Assembly (NCBI GenBank): GCA_038230835.1
Contig: JBBRMM010000001.1
Location: 124,001-188,000, forward strand
DNA: 64,000 nt
Direction: 5' to 3'
Source: DASUHT01 sp038230835
Lineage (GTDB): Bacteria > Actinomycetota > Thermoleophilia > Gaiellales > JAICJC01
The position numbers and the translations under genes were made by a program. The notes beneath the pieces are model-generated. The model had not been told where the DNA came from. It searched no databases and saw only the letters and a list, made by a program, of their open reading frames with translations. Positions 13,441 through 22,162 of the stretch are shown piece after piece (within the stretch, counting starts at the first letter, position 1; each line of letters opens with the position of its first letter).

Positions 13441-14258
13441 ATGGCCAGGAAGCGACCCCGGTGGATACCGCGCTCGGTCTACGACCCCGAACTCGAGCGG
13501 CTGCAGATCGAGCTTGCCCGCATGCAGTCGTGGGTGCGCGAGGAGGGGGCGCGGGTGGTCGTGGTGTTCGAGGGTCGTGATGCGGCCGGCAAGGGCAGCA
13601 CCATCAAGCGCATCATGGAGCCGCTCAACCCGCGCTTCTGCCGGATCGCCGCACTGCCCGCACCCAGCGAGCGTAGGGCACGCAGTGGTACTTCCAGCGC
13701 TTCGTCGCGCATCTGCCGGCGGCCGGCGAGATCGTCCTGTTCGACCGCAGCTGGTACAACCGGGCCGGCGTCGAGCACGTGCTGGGCTTCTGCACCCCCG
13801 ACCAGTACCGGCTCTTCCTGCGTCAGTGCCCAGCGTTCGAGCGGATGCTGATCGACGACGGGATCCTGCTCACGAAGTACTGGTTCTCGGTCTCCGACGA
13901 CGAGCAGCGGCGGCGCTTCCAGGAGCGGATCGACGATCCCACCAAGCGCTGGAAGCTGTCATCGATGGACCTCCAGTCACGCGCGCACTACATCGACTTC
14001 TCGCGCGCGAAGGACGAGATGTTCGTCCACACCGACCTGCCCGAGTCGCCCTGGTTCGTGGTCGAAGCCGACGACAAGCGCCGGGCACGCCTCAACTGCA
14101 TCGCCCATCTGCTCTCGCGGGTCGCCTACCAGGACCGCACGCCACCGCCGCTGCACCTGCCCCACCGCCAGTCCGAGGACGGGTATCGGCGGCCGCCGCG
14201 TGACACCCAGACGTACGTGCCCGACCACGCCGCGCGGATCTCATCCGGCGCGACGTGA
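13441..14258 (+). pseudogene. ppk2: Polyphosphate kinase 2 (PPK2), interrupted by one frameshift
   Basis: Two adjoining frames together give one complete PPK2, an enzyme that transfers phosphate between polyphosphate and nucleotides. Frame 1 (from ATG 13441) supplies VVFEGRDAAGKGSTIKR (Walker A) up to ALPAPSER. From about 13680 the next frame supplies TQWYFQRFVAHLP, LFDRSWYNRAGVE (Walker B region), TKYWFSVSDDEQ and DDPTKRWKLSSMD, ending at 14258. One missing base near 13674-13680 explains the break. Because both halves are otherwise intact, either a sequencing indel or a very recent mutation is likely. The promoter TACGAT is divergent from thiY; the 3' end overlaps the convergent permease gene by 18 bp. 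Confidence 0.88.
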
Positions 14259-14981
14259 CCACGGGGCGACCAGCCGCTCGGTCAGCGTGACCGCCGCGAA
14301 GAGCGCCAGCGCCAACGCTGCCAGCAGCACCACCGCCGCACCGACCAGGGGCGTGTCGTACTGGTTGGTGGCCTGCTGGATCGTGTACCCGAGCCCGGAC
14401 GACGACCCGATGAACTCGGCGAAGAGCGCTGCAACGGCGGTGTACGAGGCGGCCACCCGAGCGCCTGAGAAGATCGCCGGCAGCGCCGCCGGGAACTCCA
14501 CCCGGCGAAAGATCGCCGTCGGCGAGGCGTGGAGCGTGCGCATCATCCGCCGGTACTCGGGATCGACCGACTGGAACCCGTCCACCGCATTGACCGTGAT
14601 CGGGAAGAAGCACACCAGGGCAACCACGATCAGTCGCGGCGCGAGGCCGAATCCGAAGTAGACGACGAGGATCGGCGCGATGGCGACCAGTGGCACGCTC
14701 TGCGACGCCGTCAGCAGCGGATAGGTCGCCCTGCGAAGGGTCGGCGACGCGTGCAGCAGGGTCGCGGCCGCCAGCCCGAAGCCGGCCGCGATCGCATACC
14801 CGAACACCATCTCGCGCAATGTCACCATGGCGTCGGACGACAGTCGGCCGCGCTCGTCGACCAGCGTGCGGACGATCGCCGAGGGCGACGGCAGCAGATA
14901 GCCGACCCCGCGCACACGCACCCAGGCTTCCCACGCACCCAGGATCGCCGCGAGCACCACCACCCAGCCGAAGCGCCTCAT
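14241..14981 (-). CDS. ABC transporter permease (ThiX-like)
   Basis: This 246-aa protein has about six hydrophobic segments and belongs to the binding-protein-dependent permease family of SsuC/TauC/ThiX type. The cytoplasmic EAA-like loop is RRVEFPAALPAIFSGARVA, where the permease contacts the ATPase. The start ATG 14981 overlaps the stop of the ATPase gene (ATGA). With the ATPase and the distant ThiY lipoprotein it would form the importer. The substrate is inferred only from ThiY and its riboswitch, because this operon has no riboswitch itself. Confidence 0.85.
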   Translation of the reverse strand: MRRFGWVVVLAAILGAWEAWVRVRGVGYLLPSPSAIVRTLVDERGRLSSDAMVTLREMVFGYAIAAGFGLAAATLLHASPTLRRATYPLLTASQSVPLVAIAPILVVYFGFGLAPRLIVVALVCFFPITVNAVDGFQSVDPEYRRMMRTLHASPTAIFRRVEFPAALPAIFSGARVAASYTAVAALFAEFIGSSSGLGYTIQQATNQYDTPLVGAAVVLLAALALALFAAVTLTERLVAPWSRRAG

Positions 14982-15706
14982 CGCAGCGCCTCGAGCACCT
15001 GGTCGCGGGCCGCCAGCAGGTCGGGTGACGAGCGATCCAGCCTTCCGCCGAGCTCGAGCACGATCCGGCCCGGCCGGGCCGACAACACGATCACCCGGTC
15101 GCAGACGACGAGTGCTTCCTCGATGTCGTGCGTGACCAGCACCACCGTGTGCGGCTCGGCCGCGAGCATGTCGGAGAGCCAGTCCTGCAGCTCGATCCGG
15201 GTGATGGCGTCGATCGACGCGAACGGCTCGTCCAGCAGGAGCAGCGGCTTCCCGGCCAGCAGCGTGCGTACGAACGCCACGCGCTGGCGCATGCCGCCCG
15301 AGAGCTCCCACGTGCGGCTCGACTCGAACCGTTGGAGCTCGAAGCGTGCGAACAGCGCTCGTGCCCGCTCGCGAGCCTCGCGGCGGCGAACGCCGGCGTT
15401 CTCGAGTGCGATGCAGGCGTTGTCGAGCGCCGACCTCCACGGCATCAGCAGGTCGTGCTGCGGCATCAGCGCCGCCGGCGCCGCGCTCAAGCGTCCCTGG
15501 GTCGGTGACTCCAGGCCGGCGATCAGCGAGAGCAGCGTGGACTTGCCGCAGCCGCTCGGCCCGACCACGCCGACCACCTCACCGCTCGCCACGTCCAGCG
15601 ACACTCCGCTCAGCACCTGCAGTCCGCCGTAGCGGTGGCCGATCCCGAGCAACCGCGCGCCCCCCGTGGTGTCGGTGCTCCGATCGGTTGCTGGCCGGAG
15701 GTTCAT
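14978..15706 (-). CDS. ABC transporter ATP-binding protein (ThiZ-like)
   Basis: This 242-aa ATPase has Walker A GPSGCGKST (about residues 49-57), Q-loop MPQHDLLMPW, signature LSGGMRQR, Walker B LLLLDEPFASID and the switch His in VLVTHDIEEA. It resembles the nitrate/sulfonate/taurine/thiamin-precursor group. The start ATG 15706 lies 13 bp after the stop of the FAH-family gene, and its end overlaps the permease start by 4 bp, so the three genes are probably one operon. Confidence 0.9.
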   Translation of the reverse strand: MNLRPATDRSTDTTGGARLLGIGHRYGGLQVLSGVSLDVASGEVVGVVGPSGCGKSTLLSLIAGLESPTQGRLSAAPAALMPQHDLLMPWRSALDNACIALENAGVRRREARERARALFARFELQRFESSRTWELSGGMRQRVAFVRTLLAGKPLLLLDEPFASIDAITRIELQDWLSDMLAAEPHTVVLVTHDIEEALVVCDRVIVLSARPGRIVLELGGRLDRSSPDLLAARDQVLEALR

Positions 15707-15719
15707 CGACGTGCCGGCT

Positions 15720-16376
15720 TCAGGGATCGCCCGCCACGACCGGGTTCTCGAGCACGCCGATGCCGTCGATCTCGATCCGCACCACGTCGCCGGCGCGCAG
15801 GAACACCGGCGGCGACCGGTGGGCGCCGACCCCGGCCGGCGTTCCGGTCGCGATCACGTCGCCGGGCTCGAGCGTGATCGACGCCGAGAGGAACTCGATC
15901 AGCTCGGGGACGCGGTGCACCATGTCGGCGGTGCTGCCGTCCTGCATCAGGTCGCCGTTCACCCAGCAGCGGATGGCGAGGTCATGTGGGTCGAGGATCT
16001 CTGCCGCCGGCACCACGCGCGGCCCCACCGGCCCGAATGTGTCGCTGCCCTTGGCCCGCGCCCACTGCCCGTCGGCCGCCTGCAGGTCGCGGGCGGTGAC
16101 GTCGTTCACGATTGTGTAGCCGGCGACGTGTGCCATCGCGCCGGTCGCCGGCACCCTGCTGGCGGTGCTCGCGATCACCACCCCCAGCTCGGCTTCGAAG
16201 TCCACCCGCTCGGCCGGGGGGCGCAGGACGATCGGATCGCCCGGGCCGATCAGGCACGACGGCGGCTTGAAGAAGACCATCGGCCGCTCCGGCACGGCGG
16301 CCGCCTGCTCGGCGGCGTGCTCGCGGTAGTTGCGCGCGATGCATACGAGCTTTGACGGACGGGGATGGAGCGGCAC
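15720..16376 (-). CDS. Fumarylacetoacetate hydrolase (FAH) family protein
   Basis: This 218-aa enzyme matches the short FAH family (acylpyruvate hydrolase, oxaloacetate decarboxylase or hydroxyheptadienedioate isomerase): CIARNYREHA, FFKPPSCLIGPGDPI, VDFEAELGVVI (metal-binding EAE-like acidic residues), YTIVNDVTARDLQ, and GDVIATGTPAGVG. The exact substrate cannot be assigned. I chose GTG 16376 because TAGGGT lies 7 nt upstream and the family normally starts just before this point. Its -10 is only 4 bp from the opposing -10 of the methyltransferase gene. It leads the thiZ-thiX-like operon, an unexplained pairing. Confidence 0.85.
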   Translation of the reverse strand: MPLHPRPSKLVCIARNYREHAAEQAAAVPERPMVFFKPPSCLIGPGDPIVLRPPAERVDFEAELGVVIASTASRVPATGAMAHVAGYTIVNDVTARDLQAADGQWARAKGSDTFGPVGPRVVPAAEILDPHDLAIRCWVNGDLMQDGSTADMVHRVPELIEFLSASITLEPGDVIATGTPAGVGAHRSPPVFLRAGDVVRIEIDGIGVLENPVVAGDP

Positions 16377-16383
16377 GCTCACG

Positions 16384-16399
16384 ACCCTATCCTTACACT
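16384..16399. promoter_or_regulatory. Back-to-back divergent -10 boxes
   Basis: Minus strand: TAGGGT (16384-16389), 7 nt before GTG 16376. Plus strand: TACACT (16394-16399), 11 nt before ATG 16411. The two -10 hexamers are separated by 4 bp. Confidence 0.5.
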
Positions 16400-16410
16400 C
16401 CGGGGCTCGG

Positions 16411-18222
16411 ATGGCATCCATACTCGAACGGCTGCGGCGCGAGACGCTGGTCGGCGACGGCGGCATGGGCTCGCTGCTGTCGGCCGCGGTGCCGCGCGCC
16501 CGCTGTCCCGAGGAGGCGAGCCTGCTCGAACCGGAGCGGGTGGTGGAGCTTCACCTGGCCTTCATCCGGGCCGGTGCGGACGTGATCCAGACCAACACCT
16601 ACGGAGCCAATCCGGTCAAGCTGGCCGCCGACCACCTCGCCGACCAGGCGGTGCGGATCAACGAGACAGGTGTCAAGCTGGCCCGCGAGGCGCGCGAGGT
16701 GGGCGGCCGCGATGTGCTGATCGCCGGCTCGATTGGCCCGCTGGGGGTAGCGCCGGGAGAGCTCGACTCCCAGCGCATGGCGGGTCACTTCGCCGACCAG
16801 GCGTGCGCATTGCACGGCCGGGGCGTCGACCTGCTGGTTCTGGAGACATTCACTTCAGTCGCCGAGCTGGTGCTCGCATTCGAGGCCGTGAAGCGGGTGT
16901 GCCCGCTCCCGGTGATCGCCCAGATCACGGTGGGTGATGACGCCGAGACGCTGGCAGGCGACCGCGTCGCCGACCTTCTGGCCGCGCTCGAGCCCCTTGC
17001 CCCGGCCGCGATCGGCGTCAACTGCAGTCTCGGTCCGCAGTCCGTGCTGGCGGCGATCGAAGAGCTGAGAGCCGTGACCGCGTTGCCGCTCACCGCGGCG
17101 GCCAACGCCGGGCTCCCGAACGTCTCGGCCGGGCGTGTGATCTACCCCGACACCTCGCCGGAGTACTTCGCCGAGTTCGCCGCGCACGCGCTTCGACTGG
17201 AGGTGGGCCTGATCGGCGGTTGCTGCGGCACGACGCCCGCTCACGTGGCCGCGATCCGGGGCGCCGTCTCGCAGCGCCGCGCGCCCACCACCCAACTCGC
17301 GCGGGCGGAGCACGAGCTGCCCTTGGCGCGCCCCGCGGAGGCCACCGAGACCGTGCTGGCCGGCAAGCTTCGGCGCGGGGAGTTCGTGCTGTCGGTCGAG
17401 CTCGACCCGCCCAAGGGCGGGAACGTCGAGCGGCTGATCGCCGCCGCCAGCCGGCTGGCCGAGACCGGGAGGGTGGACGCGTTCGACGTCAACGACAATC
17501 CCCTGGCGCGAGCACGCATGAACGCCCTGATCGCCTCGGCGCTGATCGAGCGCGAGGTGGGGGTGGAGACGATCCCGCACGTGACCCCCAGGGACACCAG
17601 CGTCCGCGGCCTCGAGTCGGTGCTGCTCGGCGCCCATGCCGTGGGCATCCGAAACGTGCTGGCCGTGACCGGCGACCCTCCGCCGGCCGGCGACCCGCAC
17701 GGGTCGAAGGCGGTGTACGAGGTGGACGCGATCGGGCTCACCCGGGTGCTGGCGGCCATGAACGCGGGCACCGAGTACTCCGGCAAGGCGATCGACGCGC
17801 CGACGGCGTTCCACATCGGGGTGGCGGTGAACCCTGCGGCCGACGATCTCGACTTCGAGATCGAGCGCTTCCACGCCAAGATCGAGGCCGGCGCGCAGTT
17901 CGCGATGACCCAGGTGCTGTTCGACATCGGGCATCTGGAGCGGTTCATCACCCGACTCGGGGGCCGTTCGCCAATCCCGCTGCTGGTCGGCGTCTGGCCA
18001 CTGACAAGTCACGCCCTGGCGGTGCGGCTGCACAACGAGGTGCCGGGAATCGTGGTCGGTGAGCGTGTGCTCGACCTGCTCGAGCGCGCCGGCGCGGGTG
18101 CTGCGGCCCAGGGTACCGCGATTGCGCGCGAGATGCTGGAGGCGGTTCGCGATCGTGCCGCGGGCGCGTACCTGGTGCCGCCCTTCAAGGAGCCCGAGGC
18201 GGTGCTCGACCTGCTGGTCTGA
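16411..18222 (+). CDS. Bifunctional homocysteine S-methyltransferase / methylenetetrahydrofolate reductase
   Basis: This 603-aa fusion has two domains. Residues 1 to about 290 are a homocysteine methyltransferase domain: VGDGGMGSLL, ADVIQTNTYGAN, INCSLGPQ-type GVNCSLGPQ, and the zinc site GGCCGTTP. Residues from about 315 to 603 are MTHFR-like: FVLSVELDPPKGG, NVLAVTGDPP, and GAQFAMTQVLFD. The order matches the B. subtilis YitJ type. It would make methyl-tetrahydrofolate and transfer methyl groups to homocysteine for methionine. The start ATG 16411 has TACACT 11 nt upstream. It may depend on the folate genes at 48.6-51.4 kb. Confidence 0.93.
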   Translation: MASILERLRRETLVGDGGMGSLLSAAVPRARCPEEASLLEPERVVELHLAFIRAGADVIQTNTYGANPVKLAADHLADQAVRINETGVKLAREAREVGGRDVLIAGSIGPLGVAPGELDSQRMAGHFADQACALHGRGVDLLVLETFTSVAELVLAFEAVKRVCPLPVIAQITVGDDAETLAGDRVADLLAALEPLAPAAIGVNCSLGPQSVLAAIEELRAVTALPLTAAANAGLPNVSAGRVIYPDTSPEYFAEFAAHALRLEVGLIGGCCGTTPAHVAAIRGAVSQRRAPTTQLARAEHELPLARPAEATETVLAGKLRRGEFVLSVELDPPKGGNVERLIAAASRLAETGRVDAFDVNDNPLARARMNALIASALIEREVGVETIPHVTPRDTSVRGLESVLLGAHAVGIRNVLAVTGDPPPAGDPHGSKAVYEVDAIGLTRVLAAMNAGTEYSGKAIDAPTAFHIGVAVNPAADDLDFEIERFHAKIEAGAQFAMTQVLFDIGHLERFITRLGGRSPIPLLVGVWPLTSHALAVRLHNEVPGIVVGERVLDLLERAGAGAAAQGTAIAREMLEAVRDRAAGAYLVPPFKEPEAVLDLLV

Positions 18223-18291
18223 AGACTCAAGTTCGAGGTCGAGTGGGCGAACTACCGGGTACATCCTTCGACTACCCGGGAGAGCCAGGTA

Positions 18292-20007
18292 ATGAACTTC
18301 ATCCGCTCGTCGCTTCGAGCCCAGCTGATCGCATCGCTGGGTGGCGTGTCCCTCGTGTTCTGCATCGCGGTTGCGGTCGGGTGGATCGGGCTGGGGAGCG
18401 TGTCCTCGTCGGTCAAGGCGGGCTACGGCAAGGCGATGGTCGCCAACGAGGCGAGCGCCGCTGCATACAACATGCACGTGTCCCAGATCCAGAACGCGCT
18501 CAACGCGCGGCGGGTCACCAATCCTGACGGCAGCGACATGCACGCGGGCGACATCGCCGCTTTCAGCGAGGTGTTCAACCGGCTCAAGGCGATGGCAACC
18601 ACCGCCTCCGATCGCGCTGCGGTCAGTCGGATCCAGACCGCCTTCACAGCCTGGCAGGCGATGGACGTCAAGTCCGAGGTCGCGTGGAAGAGCGGGAGCC
18701 GGACGGGCACGCTGGCCATCATCAACGGTAGCGCCAATTCCTCGGCGGATGCGCTCTCCAAGGCTCTGCAGTCGTACGCGCTCGAGGTCAAGGCCCAGGC
18801 TGATTCCGAAGCCGCCACGTCTCAGCGTAACGCTCAGCTGATGATGCTCGGCTTCGTGGCCGCCGCGATCATCGCCGGCCTTGCGATCATCCTGCTCCTG
18901 TGCCGCGCGATCGGGTCGAACCTGTCTGCCCTCGCCGTCCGGCTGCGGAGCCTGTCGGAAAACTGCCTGACGTCGCTCACCCGCGGGCTGGGTGCGATCA
19001 CGGAGGGTGACCTGACCGTTTCTGCAGAGCCGGTGACGTCGCCGGTCGACAACCCGGGCAGGGACGAGATCGGCGACCTCTCGCGCACGTTCAACGAGAT
19101 GCTGGCCAAGGTGCGGGACGGGCTTGGTTCGTACAACACGATGCGCGGCCAGCTCGGCGACATGATCGGCGAGATCACCTCGACGTCCGGGACGGTTTCG
19201 GCCGCGTCGGAGGAGATGGCGGCCACGTCCGAGAGCGCCGGTCGCACGGTAGCCGAGATCGCCACGGCGATCAACGAGGTCGCCGACGGCGCGACCCGGC
19301 AGGTGGGCATCGTCGAGCAGGCGCGATCCGCGGCCGAGGACACCGCTCACGCGGCGTCGCAGGCTCGCCAGGTCGCCGAGGAGGGCGCGTCGGCATCCGA
19401 GAAGGCGACCCAGGCCATGCACCTGGTGCGCGAGTCGAGCGTCGACGTCACGGCGGCCATCCAGAGTCTCGCGGAGCGTTCGGCTCAGATCGGCGGCATC
19501 GTCGAGACGATCACCGGTATTGCGCGTCAGACGAACCTGCTCGCGCTGAACGCGGCGATCGAAGCGGCGCGAGCCGGTGAGCAGGGGCGTGGGTTCGCCG
19601 TGGTGGCCGAGGAGGTGCGTCAGCTCGCAGAGGAGAGCCAGCAGGCTGCGGCGTCGATTTCCGGGCTGATCGGCGAGATCCAGGGCGAGACGTCCCGCGC
19701 CGTCGGTGTGGTCGAGGAGGGTGCTCGCCGCAGCGAGGATGGCGCGGCCGTGGTCGAACAGGCGCGCGAGGCATTCGACCAGATCGGCCGGTCGATCGCA
19801 GCGGTGTCGGCGTCGGCCGAGCAGATCGCCCGGGCCACAGGTGAGGTCGCCGCGGTCGCCGAGCAGTCGTCGGCCACCACCGAACAGGTTGCGGCGTCCA
19901 CACAGGAGACGTCGGCCACCACCCAGGAGATCGCGTCGTCCGCGCACGACCTCGCGGGGAGCGCCGAGGAACTCAGCCGGCTGGTGGCGCGCTTCCGGGT
20001 GGGCTGA
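18292..20007 (+). CDS. Methyl-accepting chemotaxis protein
   Basis: This 571-aa receptor has TM1 (residues 13-35), a roughly 145-residue helical extracytoplasmic sensor of the 4-helix-bundle kind, TM2 (180-204), a HAMP segment with DEIGDLSRTFNEML, and a long coiled-coil signalling domain. The conserved hairpin tip reads ARAGEQGRGFAVVAEEVRQL (about residues 422-441), the CheA/CheW contact. The C-terminus ends LVARFRVG without a CheR-binding pentapeptide. It starts at ATG 18292 after GAGAGCCAGG. No che genes are in the window, so the array partner must lie elsewhere. A strong terminator follows. Confidence 0.95.
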   Translation: MNFIRSSLRAQLIASLGGVSLVFCIAVAVGWIGLGSVSSSVKAGYGKAMVANEASAAAYNMHVSQIQNALNARRVTNPDGSDMHAGDIAAFSEVFNRLKAMATTASDRAAVSRIQTAFTAWQAMDVKSEVAWKSGSRTGTLAIINGSANSSADALSKALQSYALEVKAQADSEAATSQRNAQLMMLGFVAAAIIAGLAIILLLCRAIGSNLSALAVRLRSLSENCLTSLTRGLGAITEGDLTVSAEPVTSPVDNPGRDEIGDLSRTFNEMLAKVRDGLGSYNTMRGQLGDMIGEITSTSGTVSAASEEMAATSESAGRTVAEIATAINEVADGATRQVGIVEQARSAAEDTAHAASQARQVAEEGASASEKATQAMHLVRESSVDVTAAIQSLAERSAQIGGIVETITGIARQTNLLALNAAIEAARAGEQGRGFAVVAEEVRQLAEESQQAAASISGLIGEIQGETSRAVGVVEEGARRSEDGAAVVEQAREAFDQIGRSIAAVSASAEQIARATGEVAAVAEQSSATTEQVAASTQETSATTQEIASSAHDLAGSAEELSRLVARFRVG

Positions 20008-20032
20008 GACCGGACGCTCGACCTTGATGGCT

Positions 20033-20070
20033 TGGCCCCGGGTGAATCGGGGCCAGGGTCTCTCTCTTCA
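20033..20070 (+). terminator. Intrinsic terminator of the MCP gene
   Basis: Perfect 8-bp stem TGGCCCCG/CGGGGCCA with a 7-nt loop (20033-20055), followed by GGGTCTCTCTCTTC, a pyrimidine-rich tail. It lies 26 bp after the stop codon. Confidence 0.7.
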
Positions 20071-20095
20071 ACCCACCCCCCCCCCACCCCACCCC

Positions 20096-20120
20096 GGGGT
20101 CAGACCCCGTACGGACCGGG
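20096..20120 (+). repeat. REP-like palindromic repeat, copy 1
   Basis: A 25-nt sequence, GGGGTCAGACCCC followed by GTACGGACCGGG, occurs here and, inverted, at 41816-41840 with 25/25 identity. The first 13 nt are palindromic. It is preceded by a run of about 25 bases that are almost all C (20071-20095). Both copies lie between genes. The gap 20008-20186 holds only this element and the terminator. Confidence 0.7.
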
Positions 20121-20186
20121 ACACAGAATCGGCACGGAGTCGTGACGCGACCCTTCGAGGGTCTGAGTCTCGGCGGGGTGGCCGGA

Positions 20187-21131
20187 TCAGGAGTCGAGCT
20201 GGTCGATCGAGCAGCCCGCCGGCTCACGGTCGCTGCGCCAGCGCAGCAGCTTCGCACCGTGCCGGATCCGGCGGCCGCTGCGGTGGTCGAAGCTGACCTC
20301 GGCCACCAGTTCGGGTCGCAGCGAACGCCATTCCAGGTCGCGGTCGGCGCTCCAGCGGCTGGGCGCAGAGCTGCCGTGCTCGCCGCTCTCGTACGGAGTC
20401 AGCTCGGCCACCAGTTCGCGGGCGCGACGCGCGGTGAAGCCCGATGTGTGCCCGACCACGCGCATCTCACCGTGCTCGTCGAACAGGCCCAGGATCAGCG
20501 AGCCCACGGTGCCGGCTGCCTTACCGGGGCGCCACCCCGCCACCACGCAGTCGATCGTACGTACTCGCTTCACCTTGACCATTGCGTCCCGCTTGCCCGA
20601 CAGGTACGCCGAGTCCGAGCGCTTGGCGATCACCCCCTCCGCCGACTTCAGCCACTCGGACGCGGCGTCGGGACTGCTGGTGGCCGGGCCGAGCACCAGC
20701 GGCTCGGACACCTGCTGTTCGAGCGCCGCGCGCCGGGCGGCGAACGGCTCGTCGATCAGCGAGGTGCCGTCATGGCACAGCAGATCGAAGGCGACGAACG
20801 TCGCCGGCCGCTCGCCCGCCAGCCTGGCGATCCTCGAAGCCGCCGGGTGGATCCGCTCCTGCAGGCCCTCGAAGTCCTCGTCGCCGGAGGCGTCCAGGAT
20901 CACCAGCTCCCCGTCGAGCACGTAGCGCCCGTCGGGGAAGCTCAGCTCAGGGAAGTAGCGGTGCAGCGGGCGTCCGTTGCGCGACTGGACGAAGACCTCG
21001 TCGCCGTCCACGAAGACGATCGCTCGAAACCCGTCCCACTTGCGTTCGAACAGCCAGCCGGCGCCCTCTGGGAGGGCGTCGGCGGAGCGGGCCAGCTGGG
21101 GCGGAAGCGGCGGGGAGAGGGGGAGCGCCAC
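20187..21131 (-). CDS. ATP-dependent DNA ligase (LigC/LigD ligase-domain type)
   Basis: This 314-aa ligase has the adenylation motif ERKWDGFRA with catalytic Lys31, then SRNGRPLHRYFPE (motif Ia/III region), YVLDGELVILD, EGVIAKRSDSAYLSGKR (motif IV) and MVKVKRVRTIDCVV (motif V), followed by a C-terminal OB fold. No polymerase or nuclease domain of LigD is attached, and no Ku gene is in the window. Such enzymes serve in repair. I chose GTG 21131 because TAGCAT lies 8 nt upstream; the 561-aa extension overlaps the neighbouring protease gene and is not coding. Confidence 0.92.
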   Translation of the reverse strand: MALPLSPPLPPQLARSADALPEGAGWLFERKWDGFRAIVFVDGDEVFVQSRNGRPLHRYFPELSFPDGRYVLDGELVILDASGDEDFEGLQERIHPAASRIARLAGERPATFVAFDLLCHDGTSLIDEPFAARRAALEQQVSEPLVLGPATSSPDAASEWLKSAEGVIAKRSDSAYLSGKRDAMVKVKRVRTIDCVVAGWRPGKAAGTVGSLILGLFDEHGEMRVVGHTSGFTARRARELVAELTPYESGEHGSSAPSRWSADRDLEWRSLRPELVAEVSFDHRSGRRIRHGAKLLRWRSDREPAGCSIDQLDS

Positions 21132-21139
21132 GACCGCCC

Positions 21140-21145
21140 ATGCTA
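21140..21145 (-). promoter_or_regulatory. -10 box of the DNA ligase gene
   Basis: TAGCAT on the minus strand, 8 nt before GTG 21131. Confidence 0.45.
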
Positions 21146-21151
21146 CCCGGC

Positions 21152-21814
21152 TCAGCGCCGGGCCTGGCCCACGAGGTAGACGAGCTGCATGACCGAGATC
21201 AGCGCAGCCACGACGTAGGTGAGTGCGGCGGCGGTCAGCACCCTGCGAGCGATCGGCACCTGCTCGGTGCTGATCACGCCCTGGGAGGTCAGCATCGCCA
21301 TCGCCTTGCGGCTGGCGCCGAACTCCACCGGCAGCGTGATGAGCTGAAAGACGATGATCGCCGAGAAGACCGTGATGCCGAGCCAGAGCAGGTTTGTGAC
21401 GTGGGTGAAGAGCCCGAGCAGGATCAACGGGAACGCCAGGTTGGACGCGAAACCGGCCGCGGGGACGAACGCGCCGCGTAGCCGGAACCCGGACTCGTGG
21501 CGGAGATCCTGAAAGGCGTGACCGGTCTCGTGGGCGGCCACGGCGACCGCCGCCACGGAGTTCGAGCCGCCGACCGGCTGGGACAGCCGCATCACCTTCG
21601 CCCGTGGGTCGTAGTGGTCGGTCAACGAGCCGCCGATGCCCTCGACCCCGATGTTGCCGAGCCCGCCGGCGGCAAGCATCTGACGGCTCACTTGGGCGCC
21701 GGTCAGCCCCGATGCCGCGGCCACCTTGGACCCGTCGGCGAACGCCCGCCGCACCCACGCCTGGGCCGCGAGACCAAGCGCGACCGGGATGATCATGAAC
21801 ACCACGATGTACAT
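21152..21814 (-). CDS. Membrane zinc metallopeptidase, YugP type
   Basis: This 220-aa integral membrane protein has the zinc motif HETGH at residues 95-99 (VAAHETGHAFQD), preceded by an N-terminal hydrophobic segment and followed by two or three more (PLILLGLFTHVTNLLWLGITVF, VAALISVMQLVYLV). It matches the neutral zinc metallopeptidase family of B. subtilis YugP, of unknown substrate. ATG 21814 has GGAGG 8 nt upstream, a clear leadered start. It is followed 20 bp later by the ligase gene on the same strand. Confidence 0.9.
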   Translation of the reverse strand: MYIVVFMIIPVALGLAAQAWVRRAFADGSKVAAASGLTGAQVSRQMLAAGGLGNIGVEGIGGSLTDHYDPRAKVMRLSQPVGGSNSVAAVAVAAHETGHAFQDLRHESGFRLRGAFVPAAGFASNLAFPLILLGLFTHVTNLLWLGITVFSAIIVFQLITLPVEFGASRKAMAMLTSQGVISTEQVPIARRVLTAAALTYVVAALISVMQLVYLVGQARR

Positions 21815-21919
21815 CGAAAGAGCCTCCGTGAAGGGCCGGCATCGGATTGCCCGGGCCTGGCCGACGTGTCAATTGTACGTCGCCCGGTCAAGGTCGGATG
21901 GCGCGCTCACACCCCCCGC

Positions 21920-21925
21920 TAATCT
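21920..21925 (+). promoter_or_regulatory. -10 box of bolA (leaderless)
   Basis: TAATCT, 6 nt before ATG 21932; no ribosome site precedes the ATG. Confidence 0.55.
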
Positions 21926-21931
21926 TCGGAT

Positions 21932-22162
21932 ATGGCATTGCAGGACACGGTCTCCCAGTTGCTCACCGACGCATTCCCCGGTGCCACCGTGGACGTGGTC
22001 GATTTCGGCGGGGGAGACCACCTGTCCGCACATGTCCGGGCGCAGCAGTTCGCCGGCCTGTCGCTGATCGATCAGCACCGGCTGGTGTACGCCCCGGTCC
22101 AGCACCTGCTCGACGACGGCAGCCTGCACGCACTGAAGATCAAGACGGAGGCACTCACGTGA
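21932..22162 (+). CDS. bolA: BolA-family protein
   Basis: This 76-aa protein has the BolA fold: an N-terminal helix (QDTVSQLLTDAFPGA), the strand VDVVDFGGGDHLSAHV with the conserved histidine, FAGLSLIDQHRLVYAPV (BolA signature with the invariant His), and LHALKIKT at the end. BolA proteins pair with monothiol glutaredoxins to handle iron-sulfur clusters and iron status. The adjoining glutaredoxin gene overlaps its stop by 4 bp (GTGA), so the pair is translationally coupled. Transcription appears leaderless. Confidence 0.92.
   Translation: MALQDTVSQLLTDAFPGATVDVVDFGGGDHLSAHVRAQQFAGLSLIDQHRLVYAPVQHLLDDGSLHALKIKTEALT

Noticed and set aside
13441..14258. Programmed frameshifting in ppk2
   Set aside because: I see no slippery heptamer or stimulatory structure at the break; a simple one-base loss is the more economical reading.
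16855..19947. Long minus-strand ORF (about 1030 codons) opposite the methyltransferase-MTHFR and MCP genes
   Set aside because: It is antisense to two genes with clear motifs and has an Arg/Gly/His-rich composition typical of a high-GC shadow frame.
20071..20095. C-rich run as a functional element
   Set aside because: It looks like a simple homopolymer-like run that may itself be mis-sequenced; no structure or conserved partner is visible.
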